A DNA stretch of 64,000 nucleotides from Nitzschia sp. DOCU1. Its lineage: Eukaryota; Bacillariophyta; Bacillariophyceae; Bacillariales; Bacillariaceae. Where the stretch lies: contig OX595994.1 of NCBI GenBank assembly GCA_951394045.1, forward strand, positions 2,356,001 through 2,420,000. The letters run 5' to 3'. The first letter of the stretch is position 1. Every line of letters starts with the position of its first letter. This document shows positions 19,141 through 28,960 of the stretch, one piece after another. The notes below the pieces were generated by a model that did not search any database, was not told the DNA's origin, and saw only the letters and a list, made by a program, of their open reading frames with translations. The translations under genes and the position numbers were made by a program.

Positions 19141-22100
19141 ATGAAAAGTCTACGATATTACAAAGGCGTTTTTTTAATTGGATGCTCTTTGTTTGCCCTG
19201 CTCGACGCCGGTCCTGAGGATGGTGCTGCAAAAGCAAGGCGTGATTTCCGAGAATCACCACAACCTAATCTGCGCCATCAGCGTGGGGCTCTTACCATTC
19301 ACGGGGGAAAACTAGCAAAATCAGAAAAGATTTTGTGGTGCGATCCAAGCAAGAACGAGGAAGCTGCTGGCTATCCTCCTACAGAGGATTTTCGTGTCGA
19401 AATTTTATTCTCTGTTTTACCAGTTCCTCCTGAGAAGAGAAGTGAAACTGGGTCAGGGAGTTTGGTAACAAGAATTCATCACGTTGGGGTCCCATTCAGG
19501 GATACAAAGAACGGGAAAGACAAAAAGAAGGAAGAGCAAAATGAACAAGAACCCCTCGTGGTCGAGCGGAGACGCGAAGGAAAAGCGGAGGATGTGGAAG
19601 AGATACTTCGAAGCCTCGTTTTAGAAGAGTTGAATGGCGACGATGGAATCGCACTGCTTTGTGATGATATTCAGAATGAGTCCTGGTCGACCCCCGCTGC
19701 GATGTTAAAATTCCAGCAGGAGCCTGACAATGGCTTCTACTATTACTACAATCACGTCATGTTCGGCTTTTCAATCGATTCGGTTTCTCCTCAGAAAGCT
19801 GTCGACATTCGTCTTCTCCCTGAAACCTATTCGAACTTGGAGGATGGCGGTGAGGGCTATGACTATTATTTATTGTCAGCAGAAGGATACTTCTGTGGCA
19901 CAGTCTGTCAGGCTTACGAAGATGCCGAGCAGGGCCACGAGCAAGAAGACGACAACTACCACCATCAGCAACCGCCGCCACAACACCACCGCATCCTTCT
20001 TCAAAGTCGATTATGGGAAACCATTAATGAACTCTTGGTTTCCCGAACCGAACAAGTGGTAGATTCTTTCACACCTCTTCTCGATGAATCTTCTCTCGAA
20101 AGTATCGCTACAAACTCGTCGAATTGTACTGTTACGACGACAACAAGAAGGACCACCAAATTTTCAGTCACTCTTGTTATGTTTCTGAATAAACTCGGCG
20201 AGTTGCTCATTGAGGACGATCAACAAATCATCGGCAGCATCTTTCAATCTTCGTATGAATCCGTAAATGCTAACAATCCAAGCCTTTGCGACCCCTACGG
20301 TCGAATCATAACCCAAGCCAAGGTCTTCGGACAAGGGACGCCGGAAGCAACGATCTACAGCTTGGACCCCTACGATTCCAGTTTGGTTGCTTTGGGAGTC
20401 ACGGTAGTCGGATCCTGCGAGCAGTGCACCGAGGGGGCGGCGCCGCCGCCACGGTTGTTTCAAAGTCGCTTCAACGAGGTGGTGGTGGTCCCGACAAACA
20501 CTTCTTTGTGCACAACCTGCCCCGCGAACGTTACCCAAAGACTACCCACGGAAGAAGAGTTTCAAACCGTCTTTGGGGAGGCCTTGGTAGAGGCTGGAAT
20601 ACTTTTGGACGCTTCGGATCTTCAAGCAATTGTTCCGCAAACCACTGTGGCCTGTGGTGATTCGAGAGTTCCGTTTACCTTTCGAGTGTTGGTGGGCCTG
20701 GAAGAGTTTTCAGCGAATTGTACTTTGCCTCTAAGTGAGTCCGATGAAGGTCAACTTGCTGCCGCATTTCATCGGGCATACAATCGGTTGGTGTCTGTAA
20801 CGTTTTGCGACCCTTATCATCGGATCCTGGACGATGCCTTTGTTGTGGATCAGGATTCCTCGGTATCCGAGGATGGAATCCTGAAGATCGAACTTGAAGT
20901 CTCCGGTACACTTCAATGCCCCGACGGAACGACAGGCTGTGATGCCGACGAGATCGGATTGTACTACGACTCTTCAGCCGGTGCGTCTTCCGATATGATT
21001 GGTAGAAATCGGCGCCGAGACCTTCAGAACAATGTATGCGGCTGTCCCGCCTATGTCTTCAGCGACCGTGGTCCATCAGAGCCAGAAGTATTGGCCGAAT
21101 TTCGGTCCCAAGTACAAGTTGTATTGAATGACTTGGCATGCGAGACTATGCAAGTGTCTCAGTGCGAGGATACAGGAACGTCGTTTCGCTCTGGTCTCCA
21201 ATTAACCTTTTCCAATGCCACGGCAGCATTGCAGACGTCGGAAGCACAGATCGAAGCTTCGGCTAGGACCGCACTTCTGAGCATTTTTGGACTGGACGGC
21301 AATTCAACAGCGTGCGATCCGGAATTTCATTTCTTTGAAAACGTCCTCTTCGTTTTCGGGGAAAGTCGCCGTTCACTGGAGAATAGTATCGAATTCATGC
21401 CAAATGACAATCCTGGTAAAGATGGTCGAATCCTACAAGATTCGTCGTCCCCCGTGCCGGTGCCAACCCCTACCACAATGGATGCTACCTTTCCCCCCAC
21501 GTCTTCCAGTGTCCCTACAAGTTCCTTCCAGGGAGACACGGCCTCCCAATCCCCTACCGCTCTATTTACCTTGACCGGGAATTTGATTATCTCAGGAACG
21601 TGTAATGGGTGTTCTAATGAATTGTTCGCATCCAATCAGGTCAATGGCAGATTCTTGAAGCGCGAACCTGTAGTTGCATCTCTCGAACAGTCGCCAAGAG
21701 ACCTGCAAACTAATCCTACGGCGATCTCCAACTGTTTCTGTCCCATCGGTTCTGATGTCATCGATTCCAAGCCCAACATTGCAAGGTTTGAAGCGGCGTT
21801 GGAGGAGCTGTTGGGCCTTGAGATTTTGGAGATGCTGCTGTTTGAGGTGGGCGAGGAAGCCGGACTTGACGCGACCTATTCATATGCGTGCACAGACTTG
21901 ACGACTTCTTTTCGAAAGAACATCACGGTTGAACTGCAGTATACTTGTTTGGGAGAAACGCCGACGATCTCGTTGGATGAGCAAACTGCTATCGCTAATG
22001 CTTACGTCCCTGCATATAACAGCCAACGAGATACCGTCTGCGATCCTTTTGATATCGAGATCTCGTCCGCCAGGGTCATTGAGGTTGGAGAGCTGCGACT

Positions 22101-25100
22101 GAACGGAACAAGCCTACCTCTTGCGCTTGAGGTTGTAGTTAACTGCTTTGGGTGCGATCCCCTAGCCACGGATATTTACGGTTTTCCAGACGAAAATGGC
22201 CCTATGATTTCGCCTGAAAGTATGCGACGTCTTGTCCAACAGCAACCGCCTGGGTTATCGAGCACCCGACATCGGCGTATGCTGCAAGCCGGATTTTGTG
22301 AATGTGACGCGACGCTACCACGTCGACCGCCATCGGAAGCCGGTGTCACAGCCGCGATGAATCCTATCTTGCAAAGCCTCGGCTTCTTGTGTATTGGAAA
22401 TTGTACTGAATGCGTTTTTGGTGCTCCATTCGGAACGAATATGCTACTTCAAGTACAGTTTGGAGAACAGGATCCCCTGACCGGCGCCATGAACCTACAG
22501 ATGGCTTACACCAATGCCTTGAACGGCCTGGTCAACGGCGGGAATTCGACTCACTGTAACCCGCTCTTCGGAGTTGTAACAGACTCTGACTTCGTCTTTG
22601 ATCTCGTATATAACAGTGGGACAGTTGGGGTGAATGTGACGAACGTCGCAGGTCGGAACTTCCTTCGTCACCTACAAGCTGTTGGAGGAAACTTGACACT
22701 GGATTTGAACAATGTACTCTCAGGAGTATCGGTTAATTTGAGTGAGGTTCCTTCATCCGCCCCAACCACTTTATTCACCCCATCCGACTCATCGACTAAA
22801 GATCCCCAGGGAGCTTCATCGCAAAATAGTACCCAATGGATACTGCTGCAGGCCTCCGGCGTTTGCAATGGTTGCCCGACGGAGCTTTTCGCCGGTGACC
22901 AAACGAATACTCGCCGCGGCCTTGATGAGGAAGTTTCGGCTGAGGAGACAGATTTCTCGACGATTTCTACGGGGTGGTTAGATTCAATCGATGAGCACCG
23001 CTCCCTACAGATGTTGTCTAGCGAAGAACTCGAATCCGAGTCTCAGTGCTTCTGTCCCCTCGGATCGATCAGCATACAATCTAACTTCGACGTCAACCTG
23101 TTTTTGCAATCTTTTCTACGAGAATTGGCGAAGATTGACAACCAAACGACTGTTATAACCGAATCCGTCCAAGTTGGTGTTCGCCAACTCGCATGCGAGA
23201 CAGAATTACCTTTCACTTCAGAGTTCGTCTTCGAGTTCTCGGCGTTTGAATGGGTGACACAGAGTCTTGACGATGTCCAAGGACTTGGCAATGAGATTGC
23301 AGCCATTTACAATTCTTTGGTGTCCGAGTTTTGTGACGAGTACTTCCGCAACTCCATTACTCTCACGCTTGACACGACCTCCGTCCAGCGGACCAATACA
23401 CCCACCACTAGACGAGGCGAAGGACTCAGTCGACAGCTACAGCAGGGTTGCTTCAACTACCATGCCAGGTTCCTTGTATCGGGGATGTGTAGGGGCTGTG
23501 CAAAATTGGGAAGTCCTATTCCCATCTTTGGGCAACAAAAGACAAGCGATGAGCGTAGCTTGGAAGAGATAGTTTTCTCGGTTGCACGAGATCGGTGGCA
23601 AGGACGTGAGTTAGAATCAATTGCGCTGGAGAGGCAACATCAAGGAGACGGGACTTCAATATGCATTTGCGATTCGAGCGCTGTCGGACACCGAGATGCT
23701 CCAAGTTTGATGGCCGTTCAGCAAAACTTTCAGCTGCTGATTCCAACTCAATTGCCCTGGCAATTGTATCCTTCACTTTGTGGTTTGCCTGTCGGAACTG
23801 AAATTCCATGCCCAGTTTTCCCCAATACAGATTCCCTCGTCGTAAAGATGACTTTGTATGTCCAACTCACCAACGGGGGTTGCACAACTTCCGTCGAAGT
23901 TGATGAAATCGCCCAGGCCTACATGGAGGTTTTCAACGAACAAATGCAGCAGACTTATTTCACTTGCGAGCCAAGCTATCTCCAAATTTCCAACGTTACA
24001 GCAGACTATTCCTTCATTCCAATTTGCGGAAGACGAACTCTTCTGAGAAAGGAAAGCAGGGCTCTCCTCCAAGACGTCACACCGGTTCCATTGACCCTGC
24101 TAGTTTGGGGTGGCATCTTTTCAGCGGGAAACATGATGAATATCGTGATCAGTGAATCTGGTTCCTTTAATCGAGCCGGTGCTGGCGTGGAAGTCAAGAC
24201 GAATGGAAAATATTTCATTCTCTTTGACGGTTCACGCAGCCCTTCAGCGTTTCCTTCGGCTTTTCCGAGCCTGTTTCCAAGTCAATTTCCCAGCTCTTTT
24301 CCAAGCCTTCTCCCAAGTTCCGCTCCGTCCCGGCAGCCGAGTTCAGCGCCCTTAAACGGGCCGACCATGCAACCAAGCTCAAACCCTTCGTTTGCGCCGA
24401 CTTTTAAAGCAAGTTTGAAGCCAAGCTCGAATCCCACGTCGTCTCCTTCTTCAGTACCTACGCGAAAGCCGTCCAGCGAGCCGACGTATCAACCGTCGTC
24501 CAAACCCTCTCAATGTAACGTGGTTTATCCGATTGGAATCGCCGGTAATGCCTTCCGGGCTTGGCAGACTGCGCGCGTCCCTGCGTTGAACCCAGTACTC
24601 ACCCGATGCGGAAAAGTGGCCGACTCCTACGATGCGTTCAAGTACCCCACGAATACCAATTTATATCTGAATGTGGTTGCTCCTGGTCCTATCTCGGTGG
24701 AAGTCTTGAAGGTCGATGATTCAACCAATGCGGTTTGCGATACATCCGTTTGTCCATCGTCGATAGGCCCGTGCACCAATGCCTGTTGTGGCCCCTACCC
24801 CGTTATAAGTACGGATATTATCATGATTGGAGATTGGGGCGCTAATTACCGGCTGCACGATGGATCTGCTCCCTGCTTTGATGGAACGTTTTTTGTCGCC
24901 TCCCCATTCCTTTCTTGCTCCACTGGTTGTACGTGGTCAGCCATGACCAAGCCGTGCATTTCGGGGGCCCCTGCGTCCGCAATGTGGTTTGAGTGTACCA
25001 ATTGTTTACACAACTTTATGCGTTTTAAAACGTCGGGCTCGTCGGCGTTGACTTACAGAATTTATAATGCACAGAATGGGTTGAGCTGTATCACTTTGGG

Positions 25101-25641
25101 GAACAACTTTTACAGAACTGGTTCTTTTGGTGGCGCCTCTTCATGCAGTTATGCATACGTTCCGCGCCCCAACTCCAATTACATAATTTCCATTCAAGGA
25201 TCCGCCGGAAACCCCTTTACATTGGATTTATTCAATATACCCGATGGTGATCCATGTTTAGGAGCAAGTCCAAAGAATATAGCGGACTGTTCATCTCCTG
25301 GTGGTTGCATTTGGAATAATCCTCCCGCGGACGATAACTGCGTCGACAATGGGGCGTTTGTCGGTGCTGGATACCAGTGGTTCTATTGCACTAACTGCCA
25401 AGCAAGACTGTATTTCGACGCCGTAACGCAATTTTCGGCAGTTGTCTACAGGACGCCCTTCGGTGCCAATGCCGTCACGGCGCCGTGCCCGCAGCAATCG
25501 GATCTTGCCTGGCAAATTTCGTTTGGTGCAGCCGGTGTGCTTGGCTCTGGCACTTTGATTGGCGTAACGTCGGAGATTATTATTGGAGTCAAAGCTGCTA
25601 ACAACGCTTTGGCACAGGCGTATTTTGTGGATCCCTTTTGA
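19141..25641 (+). CDS. Giant secreted modular cysteine-rich protein with SPS-type linker
   Basis: 2166 residues, single exon, from the first ATG (19141; the frame upstream starts TTG). The head has a hydrophobic signal-like segment (GVFLIGCSLFALLDAG). The body repeats a ~200-250-residue module about six times. Each module carries a CxC-type pair (CGCPAY, CFCPIGS, CECDATL, CFCPLGS, CICDSS), an AYN-CDP element (HRAYNRLVSVTFCDP, AYNSQRDTVCDP) and a CNGC-type element (GTCNGCSNELFAS, GVCNGCPTELFAG). Residues ~1700-1792 are a low-complexity SPS/PSxxPS linker (24238-24512), a hallmark of stramenopile secreted proteins. The last ~370 residues form a separate Cys-rich domain with two FxCTNC elements. 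No transmembrane segment seen. Probably a cell-wall or extracellular matrix protein; function unknown. Confidence 0.85.
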   Translation: MKSLRYYKGVFLIGCSLFALLDAGPEDGAAKARRDFRESPQPNLRHQRGALTIHGGKLAKSEKILWCDPSKNEEAAGYPPTEDFRVEILFSVLPVPPEKRSETGSGSLVTRIHHVGVPFRDTKNGKDKKKEEQNEQEPLVVERRREGKAEDVEEILRSLVLEELNGDDGIALLCDDIQNESWSTPAAMLKFQQEPDNGFYYYYNHVMFGFSIDSVSPQKAVDIRLLPETYSNLEDGGEGYDYYLLSAEGYFCGTVCQAYEDAEQGHEQEDDNYHHQQPPPQHHRILLQSRLWETINELLVSRTEQVVDSFTPLLDESSLESIATNSSNCTVTTTTRRTTKFSVTLVMFLNKLGELLIEDDQQIIGSIFQSSYESVNANNPSLCDPYGRIITQAKVFGQGTPEATIYSLDPYDSSLVALGVTVVGSCEQCTEGAAPPPRLFQSRFNEVVVVPTNTSLCTTCPANVTQRLPTEEEFQTVFGEALVEAGILLDASDLQAIVPQTTVACGDSRVPFTFRVLVGLEEFSANCTLPLSESDEGQLAAAFHRAYNRLVSVTFCDPYHRILDDAFVVDQDSSVSEDGILKIELEVSGTLQCPDGTTGCDADEIGLYYDSSAGASSDMIGRNRRRDLQNNVCGCPAYVFSDRGPSEPEVLAEFRSQVQVVLNDLACETMQVSQCEDTGTSFRSGLQLTFSNATAALQTSEAQIEASARTALLSIFGLDGNSTACDPEFHFFENVLFVFGESRRSLENSIEFMPNDNPGKDGRILQDSSSPVPVPTPTTMDATFPPTSSSVPTSSFQGDTASQSPTALFTLTGNLIISGTCNGCSNELFASNQVNGRFLKREPVVASLEQSPRDLQTNPTAISNCFCPIGSDVIDSKPNIARFEAALEELLGLEILEMLLFEVGEEAGLDATYSYACTDLTTSFRKNITVELQYTCLGETPTISLDEQTAIANAYVPAYNSQRDTVCDPFDIEISSARVIEVGELRLNGTSLPLALEVVVNCFGCDPLATDIYGFPDENGPMISPESMRRLVQQQPPGLSSTRHRRMLQAGFCECDATLPRRPPSEAGVTAAMNPILQSLGFLCIGNCTECVFGAPFGTNMLLQVQFGEQDPLTGAMNLQMAYTNALNGLVNGGNSTHCNPLFGVVTDSDFVFDLVYNSGTVGVNVTNVAGRNFLRHLQAVGGNLTLDLNNVLSGVSVNLSEVPSSAPTTLFTPSDSSTKDPQGASSQNSTQWILLQASGVCNGCPTELFAGDQTNTRRGLDEEVSAEETDFSTISTGWLDSIDEHRSLQMLSSEELESESQCFCPLGSISIQSNFDVNLFLQSFLRELAKIDNQTTVITESVQVGVRQLACETELPFTSEFVFEFSAFEWVTQSLDDVQGLGNEIAAIYNSLVSEFCDEYFRNSITLTLDTTSVQRTNTPTTRRGEGLSRQLQQGCFNYHARFLVSGMCRGCAKLGSPIPIFGQQKTSDERSLEEIVFSVARDRWQGRELESIALERQHQGDGTSICICDSSAVGHRDAPSLMAVQQNFQLLIPTQLPWQLYPSLCGLPVGTEIPCPVFPNTDSLVVKMTLYVQLTNGGCTTSVEVDEIAQAYMEVFNEQMQQTYFTCEPSYLQISNVTADYSFIPICGRRTLLRKESRALLQDVTPVPLTLLVWGGIFSAGNMMNIVISESGSFNRAGAGVEVKTNGKYFILFDGSRSPSAFPSAFPSLFPSQFPSSFPSLLPSSAPSRQPSSAPLNGPTMQPSSNPSFAPTFKASLKPSSNPTSSPSSVPTRKPSSEPTYQPSSKPSQCNVVYPIGIAGNAFRAWQTARVPALNPVLTRCGKVADSYDAFKYPTNTNLYLNVVAPGPISVEVLKVDDSTNAVCDTSVCPSSIGPCTNACCGPYPVISTDIIMIGDWGANYRLHDGSAPCFDGTFFVASPFLSCSTGCTWSAMTKPCISGAPASAMWFECTNCLHNFMRFKTSGSSALTYRIYNAQNGLSCITLGNNFYRTGSFGGASSCSYAYVPRPNSNYIISIQGSAGNPFTLDLFNIPDGDPCLGASPKNIADCSSPGGCIWNNPPADDNCVDNGAFVGAGYQWFYCTNCQARLYFDAVTQFSAVVYRTPFGANAVTAPCPQQSDLAWQISFGAAGVLGSGTLIGVTSEIIIGVKAANNALAQAYFVDPF
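24238..24512 (+). repeat. SPS/PSxxPS-coding low-complexity repeat
   Basis: In-frame degenerate repeats encode SPSAFPSAFPSLFPSQFPSS and related PSSxPS units. This linker type is abundant in diatom and other stramenopile extracellular proteins and separates the modular body from the C-terminal domain. Confidence 0.85.
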
Positions 25642-25904
25642 TTTTTGTTTCGCCGCTCGGGTTAGCACAGTGCTGTACCGTATATAGAATGATTGAGTTT
25701 GTTTGTTTGATTGATAGAGAATGCATCAGTAGTAGTTCTGGCTATCGTTTGTACTGTTGACCAAAGTTCCCCCATTTTTCCTCCCCCAATAGTTGTTCAT
25801 TCCGCCAGCCGGCACTGACGTCTGCGTTAAGGGGCAAGGTGTTGTGACTTTTTGACCATGACACCAACGTGCCGGTAGTCGTACTATGTCTTGTGTGTCC
25901 TTCG
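25642..25904. other. Intergenic region before the sirtuin gene
   Basis: About 260 bp, contains the 3' end of the giant secreted-protein gene and the sirtuin promoter. Nothing else recognised. Confidence 0.4.
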
Positions 25905-27793
25905 ATGATTTCATCGCGGCTGGACAAACATCTGCTAACCACATCCATGAAGGCTCGCAAAAGTCCACCAACGAACGGTGACGAGGCGGTTGCGTCGTCA
26001 TCATCCGCAGAAATCTCTTCCTCCCTGGAAATCTCTGCAGAAACGAGAGAAGCGACAGAAGCGACAACCATGTCGTCATCCCAGCCCCCCAGTCCCAAGC
26101 GATTCAAATGGAGTGCCGACGTAACTGCAGCCACAACCACGACGGCGTCCCATCCTTTCAGTAATCCAGAGGATGATTCGAATGAGCAAGATCGTTCAGT
26201 AGAAGTGACAAAGAGCGTTTCAGATCAAACGACGGCTCTCTGTGCTACCGCTACGACTGCGACTTCTAGCCGTGGCAGCAATAGCAGTAGCAGTAGCAGT
26301 AGTAACAGCAGTCAGGGTGAAAACGACATTGACAACGATGATAATGACGAGTCGGGGGAACATTCCAGTTCTTCTTCTTCTTCCTCTAGTAGCGATCAAA
26401 CAGGTCCTCACCATGACCATACTGCTCGAGGGGTCGCCATTGACTTGGATGATCAGCATCATGATTTGGATCTAGAAAATGAAGACGATGAGGAATTGGA
26501 TGATGAAATGGTCCGTCGATTGTTCGCAGCGGCGGCCGCACGTGGGATTCCCTTGGAATTTCTGGCCCATTTTCAAACCGAGGAACAGGATGCCAATCTG
26601 GAATATCCCTTTGGAGACTCGCCTCCACAATCTTTGCAGGATGTGGCACAATTCATCTTGTCCGATTCCTGTCAAAACATTGTCATTTTGGCGGGAGCTG
26701 GAATGAGTGTGGCCAGTGGGATTCCCGATTTTCGATCCACCAATGGCTTGTATGCTACCCTCCAGGCCCATCGATTGACGGCCTCTTCAGAACAACAAGA
26801 ACGTATTCGTATCGATCCTTCGTATAGTTTGGATCATCATTTGTTTTTGGAAAATCCATTGCCTTGTTTGGAAGTTAATCGAGAATTTGTTTTGGGTATG
26901 CATCGACGACAATGGAAAGCTACGCTGGCACATCGATTTGTCGAATTACTACATGAAAAATTTCATGACAAGGACAAATTACGTCGTTTGTATACGCAAA
27001 ATATTGATGGATTGGAAGATCAATGTGGACTACCACATTTCAAACGGATTGCGGTACATGGTAGTATGGATGAAGCCGTGTGTGCATCGTGTCATGTCGC
27101 CATGGATTGGAACGAATTTTGTCATGAAATGCAAACAAAAATCAAGGATATTACTGGCAACGATCCCACGGCACCCAAAGAATCGACACCGATTCATTGT
27201 CGAAAATGTGGCAACCCTACCGTCAAGCCTAATATTGTCTTGTTTCGAAGTCCCTTGCCCAAGGAATTCTTTCAAAATGTACCACAAGATACACGAAATG
27301 CCGATTTATTGTTAATTTTGGGAACAAGTCTGGGTGTGGCACCTGCCAACAGGTACGTATGTTGTATCGATTCGGGATGCGTTGTTCGCAAAATTTTGAT
27401 AGTATGCCTCACATTGTTTCCATCTCTATTCCCAGTTTGGTCTGGAGAGTCCCTCGAACTTGCATGAGAGTCTTGATCAATCGAGAGCCTGTCGGCGGCC
27501 ATTTGGGTCTAAACTTTGATCGGTCGCCACGAGACTATTTAGCGAGAGGAAATTGTGAAACTGTCGTATTGGAATTGATGGAACATTTGGGTTGGTTGGA
27601 CGATTTGCGGCCCTTCTTACAAGACGACTTGTTGCCACGAGCGAGTAGCGAGTTGTTGCGAGCCAAATTACATCAAGTGGATAGCTGCAAAGTGGCGGCA
27701 GCGGCAAGCGAATCGTCAACCATCACATCATCTACCCAAGTTTTTGCCGCGACACAGGACAGTGCCACAACGACGTTGACCACAAAGGAATAA
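25905..27793 (+). CDS. Sirtuin (SIR2-family NAD-dependent deacylase), 2 exons
   Basis: Exons up to 27352 and 27436-27793 give 601 residues from ATG 25905; the 83-nt intron (GTACGT...CCCAG) joins LGTSLGVAPAN to SLVWRVPRTCMRVLINREP. Family motifs: ILAGAGMSVASGIPDFRS near residue 264 (NAD site), YTQNIDGLEDQCGL near 366, the catalytic His in VHGSMDEA near 385, zinc ligands CASC and CRKCG, and KPNIVLFRS. The first ~230 residues are a Ser/Asp/Glu-rich acidic head with a poly-Ser run, a layout seen in nuclear class I sirtuins of the SIRT1/SIRT2 type. It probably acts on acetyl-lysine of histones or other nuclear proteins. Later ATGs at 25947 and 26070 are possible; the GTG at 25869 is not needed. 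Confidence 0.93.
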
Positions 27794-28960
27794 CTGGTCC
27801 TTCTTTCCCAATAAAGTGGTTCTGCTGTCGTTGCGTCGGTTTCTTCGTAGCTCAAAGACCATGGCGATGAGGAGAAATATACCAGTAGTGAGGCAATATT
27901 GTATTGAAGAATCGATAGGCTAGAGATCCAGCGTCGTTCGTATCGGCGGCTTTAGTGTTTTGGTGATTCTTCAAGTTTACGCCGTTCCATGAAAAAATAC
28001 AAAGAAAGCCCCCATATTGATCCATCATGTAGCAAAGAAGCCACAAAGACGTCAAACAAAATGATGAAGTTGTAGCGTCATCTGCTGGCTTCCCTGACAG
28101 CCCGCGTTCGAGAAGGAAATTATGCAAAGCGACGACGGTGAACTCAAAGAAGACATGGCCGGAAGTCTTCACAATAAAAAGCTCGACTACTAGTAGTACT
28201 TCTTGGTGACGGCGGATACATGCGACCAGAAAGATAAAACGATAAGAGTGGTGTTGTTCTTGGAGAACCCAGCGACAGTCGACATGCACGCGGAGGTCTA
28301 TGAACATGATGTGGGCGGGCAGCTGGACTGAGACTCTAGTAGGAAGACGAGTTGTGACCCACCAAATCATAGTTGAGTCGAACGTGATTCAAATCAAAGC
28401 CGGCTCTTTGCTTTCGTTGTGTTTGGGGCTGAAATGAAATGAGCAGGCTTGGCAAAGTCGGGAGCAAGGAAATTCCCCGTCTGGGAGCCCGAATGCCATA
28501 CCCGTCTGACAGCCCGAATGATATTGTCAGCCTTTTATATCGACTGAGTCCGGCTAGGATAGAGGGGACGACAATGACGGATTTCCTGGGATACTCTACA
28601 CCAACCTCGGGTTTCTTGTTGGAGAGAATGAGCTTGTGAAGGTGGCGCGATCTGCTGGATGGACGAAAAACGCGGGGACTACTGCAAAAGTTAATGTGTC
28701 CTTTTGCTGGACACGTATCCCGGCTGTTATTTGATCGAGTCTTTTTTTCCATCGAGAATATGTAGCAGAGGGCCGTGCCTATTGGTAGTAAGCCAACTCT
28801 CTCCTAGTTTTCATAGAAAAGAACAGCTTACTCCTTTGAGACATCAATTGACGAGGTTAAAGTTCAAATAAAGCAACTATTTTTATACTAGAACTGCCCA
28901 ATTGAACTACAAATCTTACGAGCCCCTCCATCATGGCCAACCGCTAGAACCCAGCCTAGA
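27794..28960. other. Intergenic region between convergent sirtuin and SAC3 genes
   Basis: About 1.17 kb. Open frames on the minus strand (27852-28370, 28336-28752) overlap each other and show no family features or consistent composition. A direct repeat GGGAGCCCGAATGCC / GACAGCCCGAATGAT lies at 28484-28520. No gene supported. Confidence 0.45.

Noticed and set aside
27852..28752. Two minus-strand frames of 172 and 138 aa
   Set aside because: No family features, overlapping each other, located between the 3' ends of two genes, and no plausible splice join.
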